Source of the DNA: Cucumis sativus
Lineage: Eukaryota > Streptophyta > Magnoliopsida > Cucurbitales > Cucurbitaceae
DNA: 64,000 nucleotides
Direction: 5' to 3'
Assembly (NCBI RefSeq): GCF_000004075.3
Contig: NC_026655.2
Coordinates: 15,919,489-15,983,488 of the forward strand
The notes under the pieces are model-generated. The model had not been told where the DNA came from. It saw nothing but the letters and a program-made list of their open reading frames with translations, and searched no databases. Positions within the stretch are counted from its first letter, which is position 1. Each line of letters begins with the position of its first letter. Both the position numbers and the translations under genes were made by a program. Positions 1 to 12,010 of this stretch are shown in pieces.

Positions 1-1291
1 TAATTACAACAATACTCAAATCCAATTCAAAATTATAAATGGAAGCCAAAAAGAGAATATACAAGGATAGTTGTGATTTGTGAAGAATATGTATTACCCC
101 TTTACAGTCTTCAAGACACGATCCTTATCAGAGAGATTTCCTCTCCTAGCTGACCATGGTACCTCAGCTTTGATTAATGTAGGAGGTGCTCCCTAAAATA
201 AGTAAAGTGATGTGAACTAATTAGATATAGGGCTTTCAGAGCAGCAATTTAATAACAAAAATGAAGTGGAGTGAAAAGGGACCAAAGCATAAGTGCCCTG
301 CACGTAAGTCATTTTTCCCCCAGTAATTCGGTCAAGAAAAATATTTGGTTTGTCTGAATCATGTATTTTTAAAGAAAAGGAGAAGAAATAATTTTCAATG
401 AGATAAAATGAAACAATACGTGGATATGCAAAAAACTCCCTTATAAGAAGGGACTCCAACCATGCATAACCATACCTATAGTGTAATTACAAAAAAGAAA
501 ATCGAGATCGAAGTATACAAAAAACATGAAAACAAACAAGGGACCAAACAGACATTTATCTTGTCAATGATTTTGTAACAGCAGAACAGCTTTATATATG
601 GCACATCATTTCCAGAAAAAAATGCCTTAAACTGAGAACATACAGCTCAGATAAGAAGTTTTCACTCAGCTCAGTTATCAAAAGTAAAATAAATTGATTT
701 AAAGGGATTGCACAAGAAGTAGTCAGTTGAGCTAACAAGTTGTCAGAATAAACTACAAACTTCGATATGTATATCATAAAATTTCTGAGGCAGACCATGT
801 ACAACTTCAATGCTATTTGATTTTATATGAGGTTTGGATCTTGTTTGAAATAAAAGTTGGGCAAAGATGTTTTTATCTGAATGTATACACATTTCAACTG
901 TATCAACTAGTGAAAAATGAAGGAAGAAATACAAAAATTACCCCTTGGTTAGAAGTGGTTCGGGTCCAAGATGAGTGAGAATCTTGACGATTCAAGTTAT
1001 TCGCATCTTGCTGTCTAGAGTCAAAATGACCACCAAAATCTCTGTCTCGATTGGTTTCCCTGGACCTCTCCTCACCGGAAGGAGAGAATTGGGCAGAGCG
1101 CCCACGCCAGTCACGATTGTCAGGCTCAGAATACCGATTCTGAGACTGATTGAGTTGCTACAAACAAGGACAGGGAGAAGTTAAAATCCTGCATTCTACA
1201 AGTTACCCTTAACAAATTTGAAGGGAGACGTGTGGTTAAGAAAATCATTTGGTGCAGATAAAAATAACATTAAATTTAAACTAATGACCTC

Positions 1292-1363
<72 letters not shown>

Positions 1364-2467
1364 AAGAAGAAAACCAATTGACTGAACAAACAACAAATAC
1401 TTACATTGCTCTCTCCACGACTCCAACTTTGTTCCTCGCCAAAAATTTCCACTTCAATTTCCCGTTTAAGTTTTAGTATATCATCTGGAACTTCCACACC
1501 CTTCAAGAAACAAGAGAAATCGGGTATTCAGAAAACATCCAAAGACAGCTATGCCATTCTAAACAAATTCATAATGTCTGTCTTCCCAGAGAAAGTATCA
1601 ATAAAAGTATGCAAAACGGTAGACAGTGATAGAAAGAAGTATCAACAATACAGATAACTGTGACATTGAAATATTTAAAACTAGGTAGCAGCTGTCAGTG
1701 CTTTTTCTTCATTTAGAAACCAAAAGAGAGATTAAAAAAAAAAGAAGGAGCAATGCCAATGAGGCAATTATCATAATAACTAAAAGAACAAAACAAATGA
1801 GAGAAAATGTATATCAATCAAAATATCCCAAGAACAACCAAAAGTTAAAAACTTTCATTTGATTATGAATTCAGCTTACGAGAAATTGAGAAAGAGGAAG
1901 TAGACACATGCACCGCAAAGACTAAATGAGACCATAATGTTTACCTCCCGAAGCTGCAAAAGCTGATCTCGGGTATATCGAACACGCTCACGACCCTCAA
2001 ACCGTGAATCTCCACCCTACAAAAAGGAAAAACAGAATGGGAGTTAAAGTGACGCCCATACAAAATTAAAAAAGAAAGCAAAAACAAAAACCGCAACAAT
2101 TTCAATAAAATATTTAGGACAATGGATCAATTCAAGAGGAAACTAAACCTAATCAACTTGGACGATTCGATTTGAAAATCCGAAATTGTAATCTTAACTC
2201 AGAGAGCCAAGATCCAAATGAAAGAAGGCGAGTTAGTAAAATAGAAGCCAAGAAAAGAAGATGAATGGGACGTACCTTTACAGAAAAAGAAGCGGAAGAA
2301 GCGGAAGCGGCATGGGGACGAAGGGTAGGGAGATCAGGGGAAAAAGAACCGAAAGCAAAAGAAGATGAAGAGGAAGATGAAGATGAAAGGTCAAAGCGAG
2401 GACCAAGGAGTCTAGGACGACCGCCACCAGGTCTCAAGCTTAGAACAGTTTGATCACCTTTCTGCAT
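1..2467 (-). CDS. eIFiso4G: Eukaryotic translation initiation factor isoform 4G (eIFiso4G), 5' part, runs off left edge
   Basis: Plant-specific scaffold of the eIFiso4F cap-binding complex, acting in cytosolic translation initiation. Five coding exons can be read on the minus strand: 2276-2467, 1945-2016, 1405-1500, 942-1157 and 98-192, all with GT-AG junctions and consistent phase; the remainder lies beyond base 1. About 223 residues are visible. The N-terminus starts [16 protein letters not shown] and is followed by a Ser run, as in eIFiso4G homologues. Exon 2 encodes [11 protein letters not shown], which fits the eIF4E-binding pattern Y-x4-L-hydrophobic. Exon 3 has [20 protein letters not shown]. 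Exon 5 has [20 protein letters not shown], the lead-in to the MIF4G HEAT domain. An in-frame ATG 13 codons upstream (2506) is possible, but homologues begin near the chosen one. Family identity is secure; which paralogue is an inference. Confidence 0.9.
1293..1359. repeat. Compound (TG)n(AG)n microsatellite in eIFiso4G intron 3
   Basis: An uninterrupted TG dinucleotide run passes directly into an AG run. In the transcript (minus strand) this becomes a CU tract followed by a CA tract, beginning about 45 nt inside the donor of intron 3. It is likely length-polymorphic. Confidence 0.95.
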
Positions 2468-2830
2468 AACTCGATCTATGGCAGATGGAGGAAAACGCCG
2501 GCGCAAAAAGGAAGAAGAAAAGGGTGGGAAAGAGAAGAAGATTGAGAGGGATTGGATTGGATAGGGATTGAGATTTTTGAAAGAAGGGAAGTGATTGAAG
2601 GTTTTTGGTTTTTATGGGTTTCTCTCTGGACGAGGGAGAGAGAGAAGAAGAAGAAGAAGAGAGAAAGCGATGAACCGGTTGCGGGAAAGCCTAAAAAACC
2701 CTTCTTTTCCTTTTCCTTTTCCTTTTCCTTTTCCTTTCCCCACACACACTGTTCCACTCTCAAAGCACTCCAATCCTTTCCCTCTTTTTTCTTTCTTTTT
2801 TACCCTCCGTTATATATAAATATAGAAATT
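2468..2830 (-). promoter_or_regulatory. Probable core promoter and 5' UTR of the eIFiso4G gene
   Basis: Upstream of the minus-strand start codon. A TATA-like run (TATATATAAATATAG on plus) lies at about 2811-2826. A hexamer repeat (TTTTCC)n lies at about 2704-2738 and would give a purine-rich GGAAAA repeat in the 5' UTR. No transcript evidence is available, so the start site is a guess. Confidence 0.35.
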
Positions 2831-2839
2831 GTATCTAAA

Positions 2840-5135
2840 ATTACTATTTCTTTTTATTACAACCGTTGCGAGGTTAGAGATGGAACTACCTCCTTCCAAC
2901 ATATAAGCTCTCCAACCTTTTCTTCCACACCCATCAACCCAAAAGCTCTCCAACTCCTTAATCATCCATCATCATCATCTTATTCTTTTTCTTTTGCTCC
3001 ATTTTTCAATCTATGCCCCTACTTCTCCCTCCATAATTCATATACAAAATTAAATCAAATACATTTTTATATATCCCATGCTTACATCAATATATGAGAT
3101 AATAAAAGTTTTATTATTCTATTCTTCTTCTTATCCATACAATTACATTTTTATGTATCCTTCTACCAATACATGAGATCATTATACTTCAATTATAAAC
3201 ATCAAATCATCACAAATTTCAACTTTTAAATTTTCAAAGTATATATAATTATTTTTTAAGAAATATATATAACAAAGTGAACGAAAATAATTAGCAACAT
3301 TTAGATTTTATTAACGATAGTACATTTGTTTCTATAAAGCTATCAAATACAAAGTTAAATATTTGATTTACTCTTTACCATTAAAATAAAATGATCCCAA
3401 ATGTAATCATTAAAAGAAAAAGAAAAATATTTGATTGGATTGAGATGATAAAATAGATTATGGGTATGTGAATTGATTGATGATAAAGAAAAAAGATTTA
3501 TGAAATGATTAAACTAATTTACTTACAATACCTAGTTATTTGACCAATTCATAAAATGTATCTAATGAATTATGAGTTCAATACATATGTTCAGAAGTTC
3601 AAACGAAATTTGGTCCAAGATTCAAATTTGATGATAAAAATGAAATTTTTGCTTACTTCATGTGAAAGCGTCGTTTTGTTCTCAAACCATGCATGAAGCT
3701 TTAAATGCCCGTTCTAGCTTCTAGCTCATTTTTCTCTTTCTTCATCAGACACAACTATAATTTTTTTATAAAAACAATTCTCACTCTAGCTTCTCTTTCT
3801 AGCTTATAACTCCTTTGGGTAAGCAAAAAAATTGATTAGTAAAATAATAAAACAATTTAGATATTTGATATTTATTCCTTAATCCATATATGATTTTCTT
3901 GGTAATGAAACAAAATACAGTTTTTTATTTTTTAATATTACATGACTACCTATTTTTGGTAACTATTCCAAAATAGTTTAGATAACCTTTATCATTTTTA
4001 AACCAAAAAAAAAAAAAAAAACGAGCTTAATTTATGAATAATTGGATCCACTAACCTCCATTTTGAAGACGAGGTTTGGATCCACTGACTCATGGTTATT
4101 ATAATAAAAAGAACATTTTTCATTTTCAAAATCATTTTGAAACCTGACTTTCCAAACCGGTTTTGATGAGATGAAAGTAAGTTTAATAATGTTAAAATCA
4201 CTTCCTAATTATCTTCATTAATATAATTAAAAAAAATTGTGATTTCAATTTTTTTCATTTAATAAAATCCAATAAAATTTAGAAATGAAGTTTGTAACTT
4301 TTAAAATTTAAAACATTTGTAGATTTTTATTAGTATAGTCATCCACACCCGAAGTGAAACTTTGTTATATTTGATAAATATTTTAGTTCTATATTCAAAT
4401 TTGAAACACAAATTTTATAATTGATGTATAATTTAAAATCAATATGATAGTTTCAAGTAGACAACTCCACCCCATTTTGTTGACTTTTTAAAGTGTTGTT
4501 AGAAGGTGAGCCCATAGTCTATTCTATTCAAGATTTGAAGGCAACTTTAGCCCACTGCTTTGTGATTTATCTCTATGTTTCTTTTGGAGTGATTCACTTA
4601 AAGTTTTAAATTTTCATTTAACCTATAATTATAATTAATTATAATATTCTTTTCAAATACAATAAAATTAAAATGGATTGCAACTACGGTAGACTATTAT
4701 CACAATCTATTACATATAGACTAATACTTCTATGTATTTTAATATGTTTTTTCTTTAAAATATTTTATTTTTATTTTATTTTATTTCGTTTTCTAAATAA
4801 ACTATATTAAAAACTCAGAAAGCTCAAAAATAGCTACGAAACAACAATTTGACTATATTAGTCGACACTCGTCAAATGCGATAGAGAGGACTTTCAAATA
4901 TCAATTAAGACATTACACATCATAATATAAGATAAAACCCAACAAGCTAAATCGTGTCACTTTGTTGAACGTGATTGTATTGTATTATTGAGAGTGAACT
5001 CCCTCCAAAATCGTTCATTGAGAGATAGAGACATTTTGAGTAGTATGTGATTAAGTGTACGACCCAATCATTGCGCCTACAAAACCACCATCACTTATCA
5101 ATTTATTCTAAAATTGAAAATGCATGACAACAGCA
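2840..5135. other. AT-rich intergenic DNA, no gene seen
   Basis: No exon-like coding stretch, RNA gene or complete mobile element could be supported. It holds homopolymer runs (A-run about 4004-4020) and simple AT-rich sequence. Short open frames here are low-complexity. Confidence 0.6.
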
Positions 5136-5220
5136 GGGGTGGTGGCGCAGTTGGCTAGCGCGTAGGTCTCATAGCTTAAGAGTTATCCTGAGGTCGAGAG
5201 TTCGAGCCTCTCTCACCCCA
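5136..5220 (+). tRNA. Elongator tRNA-Met (CAT) with a short intron
   Basis: The acceptor 5' strand GGGGTGG pairs with TCACCCC before the discriminator A. The D-arm is GCGCAGTTGGCTAGCGC. The T-arm GAGAG-TTCGAGC-CTCTC is intact with the canonical TTCGA loop. The anticodon CAT is at 5170-5172 and is followed by a roughly 11-nt insert between positions 37 and 38, the normal site of plant nuclear tRNA introns. Elongator tRNA-Met and tRNA-Tyr are the plant tRNAs known to carry such introns. A T-run shortly downstream (about 5223-5226) can serve as the Pol III terminator. Confidence 0.96.
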
Positions 5221-6262
5221 TCCTTTTTATTTTTATTATTATTATTTTTCAATTTACATGGCCTTATTTGAGGCCCAATTATTGAAGGGAGAATTGTGAC
5301 TTTTTAACCCACTCATGTTCAATGGGTATGGGTATGCTTTAAAAGACTTTAAAATAGTTACTCAACCTGCTAAGTTTTAATACATTTTAACCTCCACATT
5401 CTCCCATGATAATATTAAGTCCAACTCAACACCTTACATTTCAATTCAAAATACCTAAAGTCACGATGTTAAAAGATAATGATATTATCAATTTTAGATA
5501 TAAACTCTTATGACTTTACTTTTGGTTTCATACGAAACTCATCAAGCCATGAATCTTTCACTCATCAAGTCATCCATTCTTGTTTAGTCTAGATCAAATC
5601 ACTCTCAACTAGGCCAACTTTTCACAAAAGGCCATTCCTTATCCGATTTTCTCATGTACGAATCACCATGACTATATCATCAAGGTACAAAAACATACTT
5701 TTGTGCAAGGAGCAATCTCTAGAACCACTCGTTAAGGATAACAACCAATCAAATATTCTCATTATTGTATAATATTGTTTACTTTAGTCATAAGCCTTCG
5801 TAGCTTCCATTTTGGTTTCACCCAAAAAGTCTACTACTATTTAAGATAGTTGTTATCACTAATACACAATGGATCTACCAAAGTACCAACCATGTAAATG
5901 GAAACAGAAGTGAACTTGAACTGAACTATGCAGGACTTCTCTAGAGTGGAAGTTGCATGATGACCCTTCAATATCATTGCCATCTCCATTACTTTACAAT
6001 TTCTTGCAGGTGGAAAGAATAAGCCAGAGAGGTTCTTGTAATGGAAAAATTGTGTAAAGGTTGAAGAAAATTTTCAAAAGATAAATAGATTAAAATTAGA
6101 GAAAAAGATTTACATCTACAGAATCCCGCTAAGAATTTAAAGGGTGAATTTACATGCGGGAGAAGACTGGATATGGAAGAATAACTCGTCATTTTCTTCT
6201 TCAATGAGGGTAAACAAATAGAAATAGATGGGTTTTGTTGTTAGCTTACTTAGCCTAACCGT
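5221..6262. other. Intergenic DNA with two diverged copies of a dispersed repeat motif
   Basis: No gene is seen. Two stretches, about 5485-5545 and 5765-5830, share the outline GATATT-(T/G)T-ACTTTAG-ATAA-CTT-TTTTGGTTTCA. The same motif recurs near 27425-27490. It resembles the terminal portion of an abundant plant retroelement repeat, but no complete element was found. Confidence 0.4.
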
Positions 6263-9200
6263 CTAAAACTGGGAGACATTTTCCAATCCTTGTTTCATTT
6301 GTATGAGATGTGTCCACAAACTCTGCTCCTCAACCTGCTTTCAAATTGCATATTGTTACTTGTATTTCTAGAGTCAAGTAATAAGATTCAATTGTGCTTG
6401 ATGCAATAACTGTTAGTTTCAAGCAAACCAGATTCTTGTTTTCAATGACATTCCAAATAGTTAAAATCACTTATAAAAGGCTTTTAATAATTTTAAATCA
6501 ATAATTGATTTTGAGTGATTAAAGGTATGTTTCAAGGTGGTTTTAAACAAGAATTCTTTTTAACACTTCTGATAAATTAATCCTAATCATTTCTCATGAG
6601 GAATGACTGAGTTGCTTAACAAAATTCATAAATAAAATTTGGGTAATGGCTTTGTGTATTCACTTCAATGAGATTTGTGGGAAAGTAAAAAAATTCCAAA
6701 TCAAGATTAAGAGAATCAAGTCCATTCGTCAATTTATACGACCGTGAAATATATCATCCTCACCTGCAAAGCCGCTCTTGATGCTAACAATGCTATACAT
6801 TCATCAAGCATAGCTTTTTCTTGGGCTGCGACAATAGTAAGTTCAAAAACTAACGTCTGCATTACCTTCACCTGGAAAGCAAATAAGAAGATGAACAGAA
6901 GACAACACTGATTACAACTGCGGCCAAGAAAACTCCCAACCAAATAACCGACTCTAATGTATACTGAGTCGGTTAAGTATAAATTATAAATATCTAACTA
7001 TTGTTCATCCAGACATCAGAAAACAATACAATAAATCAGATTTTCAATGCCCTAAAAGACGGACAAGTACAAGACAAAGCCACTTTATGATGAAAAACAA
7101 TACAGATATAAAAAAGAACACGGCAGGCGATATAATGTGGAGCATTTTCACGACCACACAAATAACGACAAAATTTATTAATAAATCAAGGTTCCTAGGC
7201 ACTTTATTTGTAAATCGTCCATATGATTTGATCTTTCCTAGAAAGGAGACAGTACAGCAAATTAAAGTTCCTTTCACTATGATGGATGATAAATTGTCGT
7301 GGAATCCATGAGCCAAACGTAATAAATTACGTCACCTGAAGATTCCAAATAGTACTAGTATGTATTTATAGCAATTATTGGGGAGATGATAAACATGATT
7401 ATTATTAAAAAAAAATTAATATCCGTAACATGTAGATCTCACAGGATAGAATGCTAACTGGTTGAGGGAGGAATACAAATCAGAGGTAATTTGTTGGATG
7501 ACAAGGGCTTAGATACTTGCAGCATTAAGTTCATCTCCTCTAGCTATTATGATCAGAAGCATTCTTATTCACAAGTAGTAAGAACGTGAATTGCATTATA
7601 AGCTGACAAGATTGGTCCATGTCCATAAAATTGCAAGGCTTTTGATTTCAAGGAAGATGTGAAGGGAAATATTAAATATTGATAACACTGAAAGAGGAGT
7701 TATATTTAAGTATACCCTTGGGAGTAAAGAGCAAATGGAGGATCCCATTGCCTGCATCACCTCAACGGCCGAACAAATTGCACCATTTAAAGAACCAGCA
7801 TCTGCCTGTAAATAAGCAAGTATTGTCAGTTACCAATATTTGAATTCCTATAACTATAGCAAATTACTGGCCAATGTAGCATACTTTAGCCCCTCCAGTT
7901 ACTGGAACACGAAGAGTGCTCGACTCCAAATCATCTATGACACCTGATAAGGATTGATTATGAATTCTTTCAAGCACAGCCCATTCGTTGAGGCACCTCA
8001 TCTGCATCAATTAAATGCAGCATATAAATATCGCACCACTTCGGTGAAGCATATATGAGAGTAGACGGTTGTTCAAGCTTCAAATAAAAGGAGGGGAATT
8101 GTAACTACAAATTCAAAGGACTAGAAAGGCTCTGGTTTAATACATTAACCACAAAAGAAAAATGAAATATATTTCTCAAAGAAAATACTTCACCTAAAAA
8201 CTAACCCTGTTAAAACATTGGCTGTTAGTTATGCGTCTACGTTGGTGGAGAAAAAAACATGTTCCTTACTCTGCTACTCGAAGTTAAAATTTTATGCTAA
8301 AACGTTATACATTACTATGTGAAACAAAGAGGTTCAGAGCACATGCCAAAATACCTACTGCAAAGGTTTCAGGTTTTATTCATAATCCTTACACCATGGC
8401 TGGCAAGTACAATGCCAGAAACTAAATCACATCCGTAACAAGGATTTTGGTTAAAGTCTGTTGAGGCAAGTATCAAGTTATGTAAATCGAGCACCACCTA
8501 TACTCAAAACTGCGTATTGCACTGAAAGTATAAAGGTACCGTGCTATATAGACTATGCTAATGATATATAATAGCTTTCAGTAATTTAGTCGTATTACTT
8601 GATCATTCATAATAGAGATCAATTTGAGCTCTTGCTTCAGCTGTTGGAGATTGATCCTTTTTCTGATCACTGAATCCCAAAGATTTAATGTTGTAGTCCA
8701 TACGCCAAGAAGAGTTTTCTGCACCAAAGCACAGAATTTATTAATCTATAGCAAAGATTAAATCATTGCAAGTAAAAGTAATCACGTCTAGTGCCAACAG
8801 AGCACGTCGTCATGTTCTAGCCAAAAAAGGGTTTATAATCAAGCAAGATGTCATACATTAAAAGTTAAAACCCTACCTCTGCTATCACCTCCTGATTATG
8901 AAGGACAACCTCGGCCCGTGCATTAGCACATCTCCACTGCAGATGTCTATTATATAGAAGCCGTAGCTTATGAGCACCTTCTATGTAGCTCGCCGTTTTC
9001 TTTCCCTTCTTATAATCTGCTATGAAACTAAGGACAGAAGTTGAAGCATTGGATTGAGTAGAATTTGAAGGTTTAATTCGCGATGAACTAATTCCCTGAG
9101 GAGGTGGAGTTGATGGTCTTAAACGAGATGGACTAACTCCTCTAGCAACAGAGGATAATACTGGTGTCTTGGAAGGTGAAGATGGACGTGGGCAAAGAGT

Positions 9201-10181
9201 AGGCGAGTCATATCTCCCAACTCGGTTAGCTGTTATTTTAATGCCTGCTACACTTGAAGAGACGACCTTGTTAGCTGCAGATTCCTGCATTGAATTGTCG
9301 TTAGCTGAATTTGCGTCAAATTCTTCCCTACTCCTTCCATCAACGTATGATAACCTCGCAACACCACTGGTGGATTTCTGTAAAGGTTTGTTCACAATCT
9401 CACCAGTAGTTGCCCTTGTAGAAGATAAACCACTTCCTCGGAGTGACTTATGTAAGCTTGGGACTCTTTTATCGGTGAGATCCACAGTACATTTCAATGA
9501 ATTGGAAGATGCTTTCGCACCAACTCTACTTGGCCATCTCTGATGATCTACGAATTGGGCCCGTGACCCATCAACTGGCTTGGAATTCTCTGATTGACCA
9601 TACCCATTTTTACCTCTAAGAGGACTCTTCTTTCTTTCTGGCGTGTGCTTCCGTGAAACAGCTTGCGTTTCAGCTTGTTTAGATGAGAAATTAGACGAAG
9701 GCCTCAGAGTTCGATCAGAAGGAGAAGATAACACGGGTTTTTCCTTCTTACAAACAGGAATAGAAATTGTATCAGATTGGAATGAGACGCTCAAACTTCT
9801 CATCGTAGAGGGCCATAAACTCTCAGTTCGACCACCAATCACCCTTTTCGATAGCAACTGTACATCTGCAGGTGTACCGTGAATTGGTGTGGCTGGGCTT
9901 GGAGGAGAAGGGGGTGTGGAGGGTCGCTTCCTTTCTGCTGATTGAGCTCTTTTAAGAACCGATTGGGAAGATGCAGAAACCGGCCGCGTGATGCTTGGTG
10001 ATGGGCAACGCCGAGGTCCAGACAACGATGAAGGTGAAGATGGGTTGTTCTTGGAACGCGAGGGAGACCGTGTGGCAACTTCATTGTTCTTTGCTGCAGG
10101 AACCAACGGTTGTCTTGGCGTCGTTGCTGCTGCTTCTACTGTATACTTTCTAAATGCCCGCCCCGATTCGCATACATCCAT
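6263..10181 (-). CDS. AUG8: AUGMIN subunit 8 / QWRF motif-containing protein
   Basis: The QWRF/AUG8 family (DUF566) includes the microtubule-binding subunit of the plant augmin complex, which recruits gamma-tubulin for branched microtubule nucleation in spindles, phragmoplasts and the cortex. Six phase-0 exons were resolved: 8877-10181, 8599-8718, 7885-8001, 7716-7805, 6764-6871 and 6263-6334, giving about 603 residues (Arabidopsis AUG8 is of similar size). The N-terminal 380 residues are basic, Ser/Pro-rich and disordered, typical of the microtubule-binding half, and start [15 protein letters not shown]. The conserved C-terminal domain begins at [15 protein letters not shown]; the family's QWRF signature reads QWRC here (residues 415-418). 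Later exons carry [20 protein letters not shown] and [20 protein letters not shown], ending in THLIQMKQG. The paralogue (AUG8 or a sister QWRF4-type gene) is uncertain. Confidence 0.9.
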
Positions 10182-10224
10182 CCAAACTATTGAAATCAGA
10201 CCATAGCGATAGATTTCTTCACAT

Positions 10225-12010
10225 AACTACACAATTTGCATTCCCTTTAATCTGGAAAAAACAGTACTCACGAAAAGAAAGATCCTTTTCCCTGCATTGT
10301 ATCGGCCACCACAAATGCACGGTTAAAAAAATGAAAGAAAAAGAAAGGAATAGAATCAACATCAAAGTAAAGAAATAGAAACGAAAAACTAGCCAACATA
10401 CAATTCTATTCTACAGCAGGAAAAGATCAATAGAACGGCGAACCTGAAATTGAAACACTAAAGCTAATACACACTCGAATATGATTAGTTCCTAATCAAG
10501 CAATGCTCTCAACCGAAGTTAGATCAGAACAACGAAAGGAAGAGAAAGACAAGGTAGGGTAAAAAACGGGCCACTTAAGAAAAGGGGAACTGCCATAAAT
10601 TGCATCAACGTCTAATTGTTACGGCTTTTGATTCGGGTTGCTTTGACACAAATGGCATTTACAGAGTAGAGGTCCCCTCAGAAACTCTCGAGCAGGAGGA
10701 TAGAGAGTGTGGGCTTTTGCAGGATAAGAATGGGAAGTGGAACTTAACTGGAACTTATTTGGCTATACGGATAGTTGGGGCTGAAAACATGAAAGATTTC
10801 GTACATTCCCACTCACAATTTTCTTCACTTTCATCTTCTTCTTCTGTGTAAACTTCTCTCTTCATAAAGATCCTTTCATTAAAAACAATTCTGAAACTTG
10901 TAAAAGTAAAGAAGTCGCATTACCCAAGTTTCTAAATCAGAAATAATACTTGTAGGTCTATGGGACCAGGTGAAATTGAAAATGTATCATTCAACTCCAA
11001 CTGTCAATGTTTAATTAGAAAAACAAAACAATACTAATTAAAAAAAAAAAAAAATCAACTAATACACCATTGAATTTGCTTGTGAGCAATATTAACTTTT
11101 CTCTTACACAAAATGGTGGACATCCACGTGCAAAGAGAAGAACCTTTGTCCGTTTAGAGAATTTACATGGCCGTAATAAATGGAAATATTAATTACCAAA
11201 CCAAAGTCAACACGAAAGAAAACGCATTGAAACAAAAATTTAAGATTTATTATGGTTATGTGCAGAGATTAGAAAAGAACAAAGAGTTTTAATATTCCCC
11301 TCTTCCTCTTTACAACTTCCATAATTCGACTGCGGCTATCAATAAATGCCAATGAAATTTTCAAGGGTTTTGTAAATTGTAAAGGAATCCCTTCTCAGTG
11401 CTCGAATTTCGACAGATTCGTGCATCTAATACTGCAGACCGGCATACGCTGCGCCCTTACTGTTCATATAAATCTCTCGACAGAAATTGCAGAGATCTTG
11501 CAGAGACAGAATATAAATAAAACTACGAGACGTACTCGAATTTTCAGAAAATACAAACACGACAAATAAAATTCAGTAATTATACTCTTCAATTTCCATT
11601 TATTAAAAAAAAAAGATCCAACGCCTTTTACGGATGATTCACGAGAAATACTTCAAACTTATTATAGAAAACAAAACACAGTATCAGCTACTCAAAAGAA
11701 ACAAAAAAAAAAAAAAAAAGAAGAGAGAATCAAAAAGAAAAACCTCGCAGGAACATTCAAAATCGAATTGGATTCTCGGAATTCAATGAAGAAGACATTA
11801 AAGAGCTGAAGTAAAGACTTCTCACCGGAAAAGGTGGCGGAGGAATCAATTTGAAACCGAAAATCAGAGGAAATAAGAGGGAATTAATTTGATGGGAGAA
11901 ATCCGGGCGTAAGGTTTTTGGGAAGTGGAAGGAGGATTAAGGCGTAGAGAGGGGTTTAGAGTTGAGGGAGTTGAGATTATCGAAGAACTTTGAAGAGAGG
12001 GAGAAGAAAT
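10225..12010 (-). other. Probable 5' UTR intron and leader exon of the AUGMIN8 gene
   Basis: On the minus strand a good donor (CCG|GTGAGA) lies at about 11826, inside a purine-rich stretch from 11826 to 12010 that looks like a leader exon. A plausible acceptor (TTGTGTAG) lies near 10225, shortly before the ATG at 10181. This would make a 5' UTR intron of about 1.6 kb. A plus-strand open frame of 83 codons at 10600-10851 sits inside it without a recognisable match. Confidence 0.45.

Noticed and set aside
2552..3097. 181-codon open frame on the plus strand
   Set aside because: Driven by the (TTTTCC)n and other pyrimidine tracts (Phe/Ser runs), and antisense to the eIFiso4G leader; no protein-like composition.
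9169..9882. Plus-strand open frames over the AUG8 first exon
   Set aside because: Antisense shadows of a long, GC-moderate coding exon with clear family identity on the minus strand.
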